A stretch of 32,796 nucleotides of DNA from Bacteroidota bacterium (lineage in GTDB: Bacteria > Bacteroidota > Bacteroidia > Palsa-948): positions 1-32,796 of the forward strand of contig SCSP01000007.1 of assembly GCA_004297845.1 (NCBI GenBank), written 5' to 3'. A program made the position numbers and the translations under genes. Below the pieces are notes generated by a model. It ran no database searches, was not told the origin of the DNA, and saw nothing but the letters and a program-made list of their open reading frames with translations. This document shows, piece by piece, positions 7,331 to 15,849 of the stretch; the stretch's first letter is position 1, and each line of letters begins with the position of its first letter.

Positions 7331-9348
7331 ATTATTTTGCTGAGGATTACCGATTCACCCGAATATATTTTCAGGATGTATATGCCACTCGGCTGAGTGG
7401 AAAGGTCAATGGAAAGCGAAGATGAATTTGCTGGCAGCAAAGCAATTTTCCTCCCGAACAGGTCAAACACTTCTGTTTTTTCAATTATTGACTTTGTCCC
7501 GATAGCTATCGGGATTTGTATCGTAAACTTTCCTGAAGATGGATTTGGAAAAACAGATATATCCTTATTTGAACTATTTTCCGCAACAGCAGTTGTAAGG
7601 CAATTTCCCGGCATATTCGCATCCATCCATGCTATGCGGTTGCTGATCCATTGTTTCAGCCGATCAATCTCGCCTTGATAGGAAGTTGGAATAGGAGAAG
7701 GATTTGGCCACACATAAACTCCTATAATTGGCCAGAGTTTAAAATTTCTGTTTATCCCTTCTGTTAAATATCCGGCCGTGGAATCGATAAACGTATTGAT
7801 ATAAGCTATATCTAACACGGTGCTTCTTAATTGCAGCCACCGACATTTTAACTGATTGATAAGGTTGGTATCCTGCCCAAACCTGCCCCACCAGAATGGA
7901 AATCCGCTGTAATACCAGCCTGTATCGGTGGGGCTTCCGGCATAATTAGCATTCAGCCAGGCAATGTCAAAATCCCATGGAGGGCCAATGGTTAGTTTGC
8001 CCCCCTTGCTGAACTTATCTTTGTACAAATACATACTAAAATTGTAACCGTCAATGTTTCTGCTGAGTTCGGTGAGGATGAAATAATCCATGAAAGAATT
8101 CGGATCACAGTATTTTGCATAGCCGTTTACGGGATCTGCGAAATTCGGCCCTGACAACGCAGTTTCAAAACTATCCACATATTGCCGGATATAATCTTGC
8201 TGCTGCAGGCTGATAGAATCAGGGTCAGGATATTCATATTGCAAATAGACAGCCGAAGTAGCAGTAGTCCAGCCCCCGCCCGGATTGCCCGTGGGTTTAT
8301 CCAACTTGATAATGTATCCTCCTGTAAGAGAATCGCCCGCATTTTCCCACGTATTTAATTTAGCAATGTCAACACGATTCTTGTCACGCTTAATCCTTTC
8401 CATCAAAATGTAAACTCCCTGATATTGTCCGTTTAGTACTAATTCACAGTATTTTGTGCGTGAAGCATACCTTCCCCAATCCCTATAAAACTTATAGGAC
8501 AGAACATTTCGGATATGGGTTTTATCGGTGTAGGACGCGCTCAGTATCCAGTCATGCTCGGAAGGCATTCCGAGAAGCGATGTGTCCTTTTTTGTTCCGT
8601 CATTATTTCTTGTCTCAAAACCATAACTTTTTTTAGGGAAATTTTGAGAAGATGAACCGCGGATCTCAATGGCTATTTTTCCTTTGTAATTATTGAAAGG
8701 ATCCGCCAGATGATTTTTCACTCCGATGCCATTGAAAATGATTCCCATATCGCAGGTAATTTTAGGTTCATCCGGAATGTTTTGGTTATTTGTGTTTATA
8801 ACAACGATGGGGAGATTGGTAGAATCCAATGGCACCAATGCTGCCGGATTATTGCCGAACATAAGCCTCCAGTCAATCAGATTTCCGGTATTGCCTCCTG
8901 TATTATTATCATCATATACACGGAGTTTCCATATCCCATTTCCGTTTTGCCAGTTGTTTAAGATGGATAATTGTTGTTCGGGGATATAACTTCCATTAAA
9001 TGGTGCGGTGCCGCTTACAATTGGAGTTATTGCATCCTGCCTGAAACAGGCAGTGAAATAATTATCGCCCAGGTCACCGTTATCAGTAGTCAGTTCTATA
9101 ATGGTTCCATCGGGAGATTCCAGATAAATATCCAGGTCGCGGTCTTTGGTATGGGTTAGGTTTATGCATATTTCTTCCAACCCAAAAGCCGTATTAATTA
9201 CGGAGGGATTAAGCCCCGTTACATTAATGGAAAAATAAGTGGTATCTAAATTATCGGAGACAGCTCCTCCAGCACCCGTGTATGTTTGGGCAAACAAACA
9301 GGATGAAATCAGAAGCTCAGAAAAGACGGATAATTTTTTTTTATGCAT
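7318..9348 (-). CDS. CotH-kinase-domain protein with P-domain and T9SS sorting signal
   Basis: This 676-residue secreted protein has a signal peptide ending near SSCLFAQ. Residues ~25-170 resemble a proprotein-convertase P-domain (ICINLTHTKDRDLDIYLESP, IWKLRVYDDNNTGG). Residues ~200-520 are the CotH fold: RGSSSQNFPKKSYGFETRN, GQYQGVYILMERIKRDK, GGYIIKLDK, ILTELSRNIDGYNFSMYLYK and GPPWDFDIAWLN, with the acidic residues expected of this atypical kinase. The last ~85 residues are a type A T9SS domain (VFPNPSSGKFTI, GRKIALL, PSGIYILKI). It is probably exported through the outer membrane and surface-bound or released. A palindromic insertion (7497-7514) encodes IPIAIGT at the start of the sorting domain. 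It is the last gene of a four-gene minus-strand run. Confidence 0.88.
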   Translation of the reverse strand: MHKKKLSVFSELLISSCLFAQTYTGAGGAVSDNLDTTYFSINVTGLNPSVINTAFGLEEICINLTHTKDRDLDIYLESPDGTIIELTTDNGDLGDNYFTACFRQDAITPIVSGTAPFNGSYIPEQQLSILNNWQNGNGIWKLRVYDDNNTGGNTGNLIDWRLMFGNNPAALVPLDSTNLPIVVINTNNQNIPDEPKITCDMGIIFNGIGVKNHLADPFNNYKGKIAIEIRGSSSQNFPKKSYGFETRNNDGTKKDTSLLGMPSEHDWILSASYTDKTHIRNVLSYKFYRDWGRYASRTKYCELVLNGQYQGVYILMERIKRDKNRVDIAKLNTWENAGDSLTGGYIIKLDKPTGNPGGGWTTATSAVYLQYEYPDPDSISLQQQDYIRQYVDSFETALSGPNFADPVNGYAKYCDPNSFMDYFILTELSRNIDGYNFSMYLYKDKFSKGGKLTIGPPWDFDIAWLNANYAGSPTDTGWYYSGFPFWWGRFGQDTNLINQLKCRWLQLRSTVLDIAYINTFIDSTAGYLTEGINRNFKLWPIIGVYVWPNPSPIPTSYQGEIDRLKQWISNRIAWMDANMPGNCLTTAVAENSSNKDISVFPNPSSGKFTIQIPIAIGTKSIIEKTEVFDLFGRKIALLPANSSSLSIDLSTQPSGIYILKIYSGESVILSKIIKAD
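7497..7514. repeat. 18-bp perfect palindrome inside CotH sorting domain codons
   Basis: TCCCGATAGCTATCGGGA is a perfect palindrome at 7497-7514. On the coding strand it gives IPIAIG(T), between FTIQ and KSIIEKTEV, where T9SS type A domains normally run on without such an insert. It is a single copy in the window. Confidence 0.6.
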
Positions 9349-9375
9349 GGATGAATTTGAAACAGCCTTTATTTT

Positions 9376-12075
9376 TTATCTGACGATATTCACATGCCCT
9401 ATGTAAGTATGGCGCCTGTCAAAAATATCGGTCAGCCTTACTTTCCATACATATACATCTTCCTGGGCAAACTGCTTGCTGCCTCCGCTCATATCCATGC
9501 CGCCTTTTGCCACCACTCCATCCCATTTACAGGAAGATGATAGTCCTTCCTGCTTAGGTACGGTGGCATCGCTGTCCCAGTTCGTGTTCTTGTCTTCCTT
9601 GTAGCAGTCCCATAGCTGGTTGCCCCATCGGTCAAAGAGCCAGATGTTGTATTCTTTCACTCCCCGGCTCTTTCCATAGAACAATTCATTCATAAAGTCT
9701 CCGTTAGGAGTGAACGTGTTGGGTATATAGAACGTATACTCCGGCACCAGTTCCACCACTTTGCACGTAGTATCCCAGCATCCGTACTGGTTCTGCACCC
9801 GTATGCAGATGTTGTAAGCGTAAAAGTCGTTCTCCGTAGCGGTTGCCGAGTATGAATGCACCGGATCGGTGTTTACAAAGTCCGAATCGTTGTCGCCAAA
9901 ATTCCATGACCAGGACACTACGTCTGTAGACCACAGGTCACAGAAGGTGAATACAGGGTTGGTGGTAGGGGCTACCGTGGGCGCTACACAGAACTCGGCT
10001 TTGGGCCATGGATACACTTCCACCATCGGAAGCGCAATCGTATCCTTACAGCCGTAATTGGTTGTTACAATGAGCGAAACATTGTAGCTGCCAGGGGTAT
10101 AGTAACAAATGTTTTGCGGGTCATTGGCGACAGAACTGGTAGGCGTTCCTCCGGGAAAGGACCATTGCCAGTTGTTTATAGTTCCATCGGTGGAGGTGGA
10201 AAGATTCGTATAATTGACGCATACAGGCGCGCAGCCTTTGTCGGGTGCAGAAAAGTTGGCAACCGGTGGATTGTATACAATTACCTGTTGAAGCACGGTA
10301 TCCTTGCATCCCTGCGCGGAAGTTACAACCAGCGCTACAATGTGAGTGCCGGCTGTCGCATAAGTGGTTGCTGTGTTGTGCGAAGTGGTTGAAGTTGAGT
10401 TATAAGAAGCAGGAGTGCCGCCCGGCATACTCCAGTTCCATGACGCAATAGGGTCACCCGATACCGCCACTGATCCGTCTGTAAGTGTGGTGGCTACTCC
10501 TAAGCAGGGGGCAGTAGGTGTAATTGCTGCAGTGGGGAAACCGATCATAGAAAATGAATGTTGCATTGTATCTATACATCCTTCCGTTGATGTTACAATC
10601 AGTGTCACAGTATAAGTTCCAGGCGGATAATTTATTATACCAGGGTTTGATGCAGCAGAGGAGGTGGGTGTTCCCCCCGGAAAAGACCAGTTCCATGCAA
10701 CAACAGGGCTTCCTGTTGAGGCAATGCTGATATCAGTAAAAGTCATAGTCCCACAAACTCCCGTACTGGTAAAATCTGAAGTAATATCCATTGGTTGAGG
10801 AGTAAAAGGCATCCAAAAATTACAGCCGGATCCCTGTTGCACATATACAGCGAAAACATCACCTATCTTGGGGATTGGGGTAATGCTTTGTGAAGAAGCG
10901 TTTGGAAGACCGGTATATAGCTGTTTGTTCTGATACCATGTATATGTATATGGATTAAATGGATCGGAAGCAGGTCCCACAATAGTTGTTTGCTGACCCA
11001 AACAAAACGGATTGACAGCCCCGGAAAGAGGGGGACAATGAAAATCCCAATAGGATTGTGCAAAATGACCGCCTAAACCACAATCCGCATTGGTAACAAC
11101 GACTGTTAATATCTGATTTACGTATGCAGATAAATTCACTCCAACAACTGTCCATGGCTTATACCAAACAGCGCCATTACTAGTACTAGGACAAATTGCC
11201 TCATAAAATCCGGACAAATTATAAGCTGTATAAGTAAAACAGGCGCAAGGAATGGGGGTCCCCGCCTGATCGTAAACGCATAAACTAACAAAAGGCCGAT
11301 AGCCTGGAAGATGGGGATTAGTAGTGCTGTCTGGTTCGTCAAGAAATACAGAATATGCATAAATAAAATTTGTATCGTTTGGCGCTACCGTCAATGGATA
11401 TGTTAGTTGTTCTACACAACCAGACGTACATCCGCCCACTATACCATTGGTTTGCGGTTGGCCCAATTGAATGGAAGCATTGCCAAATCCTGGCGCCACA
11501 ACCGGAACGGGAGGATCTCCCGGATTTACGCCCGGAGTGCAGGGATCAATGCCTGCACCGCCAGTAAGATTAAAGCGAGGTGCTATAGGGGTTCCAACTC
11601 CCGGTGTGATAGTAACAGTACCGCTGCCAATGTTACCAGTTGCTGCTATCCATGCACCCCAACCATTTTCAACTCCCATATCGGAACAAGCAGCAAAAGG
11701 AATAGGATTCTTTTGTTTTTCCAATTGTGTCCATTGTATTGTTCTGCCATTTTTGATTAAACTTTTTCGTTCCGCAATAATTTTGTCAATAGTAGCAGCC
11801 GGTATCCCGTCTGCTTTCAGCATCTCTCGTTGTTTCTGTTCATCAAATTCTGTAATAATATTCTTACCCTTTACGGAATAATCTTTTTGATATTTCACCT
11901 CTTGCGCGTTCAAATTTGTGGAGAAGAATGCAAATACACAAGCCATTCTGATAATAGCTGAAGCAGGCAGTATCTTGTATATTATTTCTTGTAACTGCTT
12001 CAAAGTGTGAATTTTAAAAACGCTCCTTGAATGATAAGACGTATAATTGACAATAGGTTGCCTGCCCGACTTCAT
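9376..12075 (-). CDS. Large PKD-repeat protein with gliding-motility-type (type B) T9SS C-terminal domain
   Basis: This 899-residue secreted protein has a long N-terminal leader with hydrophobic core MACVFAFFSTNLNAQ. A mixed beta region with many Cys/Pro follows (to about residue 430). Four PKD-like units come next, each with a W-W/S-W-FPGGTP or WNFGDN core (VVAWNWSFPGGTP, IASWNWSMPGGTP, INNWQWSFPGGTP, VVSWSWNFGDND) and ending in xGCxDT. The last ~90 residues are the type B sorting domain: YIPNTFTPNGDFMNELF, IWLFDRWGNQLWD, DVYVWKVRLTDIF. It is probably a surface adhesin-like protein, cargo of T9SS. The ATG at 12075 is preferred; an in-frame TTG at 12108 is weaker. It follows the small paralog by ~40 bp and precedes CotH by 27 bp. 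Confidence 0.88.
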   Translation of the reverse strand: MKSGRQPIVNYTSYHSRSVFKIHTLKQLQEIIYKILPASAIIRMACVFAFFSTNLNAQEVKYQKDYSVKGKNIITEFDEQKQREMLKADGIPAATIDKIIAERKSLIKNGRTIQWTQLEKQKNPIPFAACSDMGVENGWGAWIAATGNIGSGTVTITPGVGTPIAPRFNLTGGAGIDPCTPGVNPGDPPVPVVAPGFGNASIQLGQPQTNGIVGGCTSGCVEQLTYPLTVAPNDTNFIYAYSVFLDEPDSTTNPHLPGYRPFVSLCVYDQAGTPIPCACFTYTAYNLSGFYEAICPSTSNGAVWYKPWTVVGVNLSAYVNQILTVVVTNADCGLGGHFAQSYWDFHCPPLSGAVNPFCLGQQTTIVGPASDPFNPYTYTWYQNKQLYTGLPNASSQSITPIPKIGDVFAVYVQQGSGCNFWMPFTPQPMDITSDFTSTGVCGTMTFTDISIASTGSPVVAWNWSFPGGTPTSSAASNPGIINYPPGTYTVTLIVTSTEGCIDTMQHSFSMIGFPTAAITPTAPCLGVATTLTDGSVAVSGDPIASWNWSMPGGTPASYNSTSTTSHNTATTYATAGTHIVALVVTSAQGCKDTVLQQVIVYNPPVANFSAPDKGCAPVCVNYTNLSTSTDGTINNWQWSFPGGTPTSSVANDPQNICYYTPGSYNVSLIVTTNYGCKDTIALPMVEVYPWPKAEFCVAPTVAPTTNPVFTFCDLWSTDVVSWSWNFGDNDSDFVNTDPVHSYSATATENDFYAYNICIRVQNQYGCWDTTCKVVELVPEYTFYIPNTFTPNGDFMNELFYGKSRGVKEYNIWLFDRWGNQLWDCYKEDKNTNWDSDATVPKQEGLSSSCKWDGVVAKGGMDMSGGSKQFAQEDVYVWKVRLTDIFDRRHTYIGHVNIVR

Positions 12076-12117
12076 GTTTTTTTTGATCGCAGGTACATAC
12101 GTCTGCAAGATTTAATT

Positions 12118-13047
12118 TTATCGTACAACATTAAACTTGCCGGTGCGAAGAGACGCACCGCTTTTATCAACCACGCAATAAGAGTATAACCCCGATGATA
12201 AAACTGAAGTGTTTATCCTGCCCGATTTCATCTTCATGCCATTCGTTGTGAGTGAAAGAGGAGTGGTGGAGATGATTCTTCCGGTTGCATCATAGGCGGT
12301 TACTGAATATGCATCGGTAAGTTCATCCACAGAGATATTTATGAATTCTTTTGCCGGATTCGGGAACAACGTAACCCCCTCCGCACTCAGGTTTTCATTA
12401 ATGGTATTCAACCCGGAGAATGAAATATCATCCACCCAGAGAGTACTGCCTGCTTTTCCGCAATTAAGGCACATAGTATTATTTACGTTAAATAATTTTG
12501 TAGAAGAAAATGTAATCGCCATTGAATCCGGAAGTTCAGCAGAAAAAGCAGGGTTGTACATTATGGCAACACTTTGAAAGGCGTAGCTATTAACTGTTGC
12601 GCCTGTTTTCCAGTAGCCGAATCCTAGTGTATCATCGGTCGTGCTATTCCAAAGGGTGATAAGAAATTCTGCTGTATCATTCGCAGCCGGAGTGTATTTA
12701 TACCAGAAATCCACAGTTGCCGGACGGCTTGTGTATGGCATCCCAAACTTTGGAGCAAAACTAACAAGTTTACCAGGGGCTGCCAAGCCAATTGGATTAG
12801 GTAAGCCTGCAACAGGGCTGGTCATGGTTACAGAAAGAAGCCTCATTGCTTTTGCCCCGCCATGAACATTGGCAGGGGCAGTCTCTTCAAATGCAGATTG
12901 AGGGTTCCCTATAATCATCAACTCATTTTCGCTGATCCAGCCGGTAGGTTCTGTGCCTGTCCAACTTTCAAAATCCCACATGGGAGTTTGTGCAAATACA
13001 CAAAAAGAAGCACTTGAAATAACGGCAGAGAGTAAAAGTTTTTTCAT
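12118..13047 (-). CDS. T9SS-sorted secreted protein, tandem paralog 2
   Basis: This 309-residue protein has signal peptide MKKLLLSAVISSASFCVFAQ. A beta-rich jelly-roll-like domain follows (WDFESWTGTEPTGWISENEL, VDFWYKYTPAANDTAEFLI, STLWVDDISFSG), resembling putative carbohydrate-binding PCMD-type domains. The C-terminus is a type A T9SS domain (VTLFPNPAKEFINISVDEL, SSGLYSYCVVD, GKFNVVR). It is nearly identical to the gene just upstream (13044-13973), and its start overlaps that gene's stop by four bases (ATGA). The ligand is unknown. The PCMD resemblance is tentative. Confidence 0.83.
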   Translation of the reverse strand: MKKLLLSAVISSASFCVFAQTPMWDFESWTGTEPTGWISENELMIIGNPQSAFEETAPANVHGGAKAMRLLSVTMTSPVAGLPNPIGLAAPGKLVSFAPKFGMPYTSRPATVDFWYKYTPAANDTAEFLITLWNSTTDDTLGFGYWKTGATVNSYAFQSVAIMYNPAFSAELPDSMAITFSSTKLFNVNNTMCLNCGKAGSTLWVDDISFSGLNTINENLSAEGVTLFPNPAKEFINISVDELTDAYSVTAYDATGRIISTTPLSLTTNGMKMKSGRINTSVLSSGLYSYCVVDKSGASLRTGKFNVVR

Positions 13048-13973
13048 CGTACAACATTAAACTTGCCGGTGCGAAGAGGCGCACCGCTTTTATCAACTAC
13101 GGAATAAGAATATAATCCCGATGGTAAAGTTGAAGTGTTTATCATGCCCGATTTCCTGTTCATGCCATGCGTTGTGAGTGAAAGAGGAGTGGTGGAAACG
13201 CTCCTTCCGGTTACATCATACGCGGTTACAGAATAAGCTTCATCCAGCGCATCTACAGCGATGTTGACAAACTCTTTTGCCGGATTCGGGAATAACGTAA
13301 CTCCCTCAGCGCTCAGGTTTTCGTTAATGCCATTCCAACCGGAGAATGAAATATCATCTACCCAAAGCGTGCTGCCTGCTTTTCCGCAATTCGTGCAAAA
13401 AGTATAATTAGCGTTGAATAACCTTGATGAAGAAAAAGTAAGAGCCATTGAATCCGGAAGTTCAGCAGAAAAAGCAGGATCGTATATTATTGGGACACCT
13501 TGCGCAGTATAGGCGCTGACTGCCGTTCCTGTGTTCCAGTAAGCAGAGCCCAATGTATCACCAGTTGTGCTGTTCCAAAGGAAGATTAAAAATTCAGCAG
13601 TATCGCCTGCAGCAGGAGTGTATTTATACCAGAAATTCACCAATGCAGGACGACTTGTATATTGCATGCCGAATTTTGGAGCAAAGCTAACAAGTTTACC
13701 AGGGGCTGCCAAGCCAATTGGGTTAGGTAAGCCTACAACGGGACTGGTCATGGTTACAGAAAGAAGCCTCATTGCTTTTGCGCCACCATGAACATTGGCA
13801 GGGGCAGTCTCTTCAAATACAGATTGAGGGTTCCCTATAATCATCAACTCATTTTCGCTGATCCAGCCGGCAGGTTCTGTGCCTGTCCAACTTTCAAAAT
13901 CCCATGTGGGGGTTTGTGCAAATACACAAAAAGAAGCACTTGAAATAATGGCGGAGAGTAAAAGTTTTTTCAT
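13044..13973 (-). CDS. T9SS-sorted secreted protein, tandem paralog 1
   Basis: This 309-residue protein has the same length and architecture as its downstream neighbour: signal peptide MKKLLLSAIISSASFCVFAQ, jelly-roll-like domain with WDFESWTGTEPAGWISENEL, and T9SS type A tail ending GKFNVVR. The two genes form a ~926-bp tandem duplication joined by an ATGA overlap. It is the first gene of the minus-strand secreted-protein run. A perfect -7 box (13999-14006) lies 25 bp upstream. Differences between the copies cluster in the middle (residues ~145-205) and the sorting domain, while the N-terminal 110 residues are almost the same. Confidence 0.83.
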   Translation of the reverse strand: MKKLLLSAIISSASFCVFAQTPTWDFESWTGTEPAGWISENELMIIGNPQSVFEETAPANVHGGAKAMRLLSVTMTSPVVGLPNPIGLAAPGKLVSFAPKFGMQYTSRPALVNFWYKYTPAAGDTAEFLIFLWNSTTGDTLGSAYWNTGTAVSAYTAQGVPIIYDPAFSAELPDSMALTFSSSRLFNANYTFCTNCGKAGSTLWVDDISFSGWNGINENLSAEGVTLFPNPAKEFVNIAVDALDEAYSVTAYDVTGRSVSTTPLSLTTHGMNRKSGMINTSTLPSGLYSYSVVDKSGAPLRTGKFNVVR

Positions 13974-13998
13974 AGGGAGATTTTTTTTATTAGAGGGA

Positions 13999-14006
13999 CA
14001 AAGGTA
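13999..14006 (-). promoter_or_regulatory. -7 promoter box (TACCTTTG) of the T9SS cargo run
   Basis: On the minus strand TACCTTTG matches TAnnTTTG, 25 bp before the ATG at 13973. No other strong box is seen before the next three genes, which are spaced by -4, ~42 and 27 bp. A single transcript down to the 7301-7330 terminator is therefore likely. Confidence 0.6.
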
Positions 14007-14082
14007 GAAAAAAAATGTGTTTCTGCAAATATTTTAAGGATTTTTATTTAAGAAGATTGTATAGGTGATTGGATTATGCGCT

Positions 14083-14090
14083 TATATTTG
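14083..14090 (+). promoter_or_regulatory. -7 promoter box (TATATTTG) of the first DUF paralog
   Basis: An exact consensus box in the context CGCTTATATTTG lies 27 bp before the ATG at 14118. A TTG at 14057-14059 can serve as -33. The same context recurs before the second paralog (14883-14890). Confidence 0.65.
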
Positions 14091-14117
14091 CCCTTTCTTA
14101 CCTAAGGCGGGACTTCA

Positions 14118-14834
14118 ATGCGAAAGAATCTTATTATTATTATTATCCTTGTTTTTGTGGCGGGTATTGCTGTTGTCTTCTATTTGTATAAGAATGGAGG
14201 TATACTTGGCGGTAAGGATATTTCGGAAGGTGTTATTGAATATGACATCACCTACCCAAAACTTGATCCGAACAGCATGATGGTTTCCGGAATGCCCAGT
14301 AAAGCATATTTGCGTTTTAAAGGCAATAATATGTCAAACGACATGTCAGGCATGATGGGACTTATCAGCATCACTTATATATCCAATCATCAGAGCCGGG
14401 TTGTGGAACAAAGGCTGACACTCATCAATAAAAAATATGCTTCAGAAATATCTGCCGATGATCTGAAAAGACTGAATGATTCTTATCTAAGTTCAGTGGA
14501 AGATGGGGGCGGTTCTGCAGAAATCGCAGGATATAAGTGCAAAGAAGCCATTGTTAAATTAATGGATGGAGAACAGGTAAAAATATATTACACCAATGAT
14601 ATTGGCATTGAAAACCCAAACTGGTCTAATCCGTACAGCAAAATTGACGGAGTGCTGATGGAATTTCAGATGGAACGTTACGGGGTGGTCATGCATCTGC
14701 GGGCAAAATCTGTTCTTGCCCAAAAGGTAGAGGATGAGGCTTTTCAAATTCCGGCCGATTCTACCGAGTACAAAAAAATTATTTTCTCTGAATTGGAGAA
14801 AATACTTGAGGAGTTGAATCCCGGCTCCAATTGA
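14118..14834 (+). CDS. Membrane-anchored or exported protein of unknown function, tandem paralog 1
   Basis: This 238-residue protein has an N-terminal hydrophobic segment (IIIIILVFVAGIAVVFYLYK), which could be an anchor or a signal peptide. The rest lies outside the cytoplasmic membrane. The body starts EGVIEYDITYPKLDPNS and contains a Met-rich stretch (MSNDMSGMMG), CKEAIVKL and KIYYTNDIGIENPNWSNPY. The overall pattern (an alternating-strand protein reporting on a bound ligand, with YYTNDIGI) recalls DUF4412/GLPGLI-like Bacteroidota envelope proteins, but I cannot assign it. It has a tandem partner at 14919-15623 with the same architecture. Confidence 0.72.
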   Translation: MRKNLIIIIILVFVAGIAVVFYLYKNGGILGGKDISEGVIEYDITYPKLDPNSMMVSGMPSKAYLRFKGNNMSNDMSGMMGLISITYISNHQSRVVEQRLTLINKKYASEISADDLKRLNDSYLSSVEDGGGSAEIAGYKCKEAIVKLMDGEQVKIYYTNDIGIENPNWSNPYSKIDGVLMEFQMERYGVVMHLRAKSVLAQKVEDEAFQIPADSTEYKKIIFSELEKILEELNPGSN

Positions 14835-14882
14835 GATAAAATATTTCCTCTTCAAGCGATTGGGTGTAATTAAATTATCGCT

Positions 14883-14890
14883 TATATTTG
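14883..14890 (+). promoter_or_regulatory. -7 promoter box (TATATTTG) of the second DUF paralog
   Basis: An exact TAnnTTTG box lies 28 bp before the ATG at 14919, with TTG at 14860-14862 (20-bp spacer) as -33. The flanking bases match the promoter of the first paralog, so promoter and gene were duplicated together. Confidence 0.65.
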
Positions 14891-14918
14891 TCCCTTATTA
14901 AGCGGGTACCTTTTTATT

Positions 14919-15623
14919 ATGCGTAAAACAATAATTTTCATTTTTGCTCTTGTTTTAATTGGAGCAGGTATTTTCTTTTATTTGTACAGAGGAGGAGAGT
15001 TGTTTGAGAAAATGCTTGTGTGGAAGAATGTCACGGAAGGGGTCATTGAGTATGAGGTCACATATCCCAAACTAGATCCCAATAGCATGATAGCTGCGGC
15101 CCTGCCGGATAAGGCATACATGCGTTTCAAAAATAATAACATGATTACCGAAATGTCAGCTATGATGTTCAACATTTCATACATCTCAAACCAATCAAAT
15201 AAGTCGGTTGCGCAAACCTTTACCCTCTTCAGTAAAAAAAATGTTTCCGATATTTCAGCGGCAGACATGAAAAAGCTGAATGGATCCTACCTGAGCAGTA
15301 TTGAGGAGGGAACACATACCCGGCAAATTGCCGGATTCACATGCAAAGAAGTAATAGCTAAGTTGCAAACCGGTGAATCCATTCGTGTATATTACACGAA
15401 TGATATCGGAATCAATAACCCCAATTGGTCAAATCCCTATACTAAAATAGATGGGGTGCTGATGGATTTCCAGTTAGAAAGCTACGGGCTTTCCATGCAC
15501 CTGAAGGCAAAAACTCTTCTTCCGCAAAAGATTGAAGACAGTGCATTTGATATTCCGGCCGATCAACAAAAAATTCCATTCGCTGAATTAGAGGCAATGC
15601 TTCGAGCTGCAGTATCTAATTGA
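14919..15623 (+). CDS. Membrane-anchored or exported protein of unknown function, tandem paralog 2
   Basis: This 234-residue protein is paralogous to the preceding gene. It has an N-terminal anchor (IIFIFALVLIGAGIFFYLYR), EGVIEYEVTYPKLDPNSMIA, a Met-rich stretch, SDISAADMKKLNGSYLSSIE, CKEVIAKL and VYYTNDIGINNPNWSNPY. The copies are clearly diverged, roughly half to two-thirds identical by eye, so the duplication is older than that of the T9SS pair. The sequence after both stops is also related (TGAG-TAAAATATTTC), marking the end of the duplicated unit. Function unknown. Confidence 0.72.
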   Translation: MRKTIIFIFALVLIGAGIFFYLYRGGELFEKMLVWKNVTEGVIEYEVTYPKLDPNSMIAAALPDKAYMRFKNNNMITEMSAMMFNISYISNQSNKSVAQTFTLFSKKNVSDISAADMKKLNGSYLSSIEEGTHTRQIAGFTCKEVIAKLQTGESIRVYYTNDIGINNPNWSNPYTKIDGVLMDFQLESYGLSMHLKAKTLLPQKIEDSAFDIPADQQKIPFAELEAMLRAAVSN

Positions 15624-15749
15624 GCTAAAATATTTCTTCCCGGCCTCCGTTATAGTGTAATTAGCCATACTTTCTACACGTCTGCTTTTTTAACATCAAT
15701 CCGTTAACAAGTTATTGGCTGGAACAAGGATTATGGAGTGCTTCGTACC

Positions 15750-15757
15750 TATTTTTG
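15750..15757 (+). promoter_or_regulatory. Candidate -7 promoter box (TATTTTTG) of ftsK
   Basis: It is an exact TAnnTTTG match ~90 bp before the ftsK ATG. The -33 partner is unclear. Confidence 0.45.
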
Positions 15758-15823
15758 AATAACAATGAAAGGTACAGAGGGATAAGAGCATAGAGGTGTA
15801 AAACACATCTACATCCAATTCCC

Positions 15824-15844
15824 TATACCTTATACCTTATACCC
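15824..15844 (+). repeat. Heptanucleotide repeat array C just before the ftsK start
   Basis: TATACCT, TATACCT, TATACCC: three 7-bp units ending 5 bp before the ftsK ATG, exactly where a ribosome-contact region would lie. Confidence 0.7.
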
Positions 15845-15849
15845 CTCTC

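Noticed and set aside
10114-11881. Several 60-136 codon open frames on the plus strand within the PKD protein gene
   Set aside because: They are antisense shadows of a Gly/Thr/Pro-rich coding sequence. None has a recognisable motif or a promoter box.
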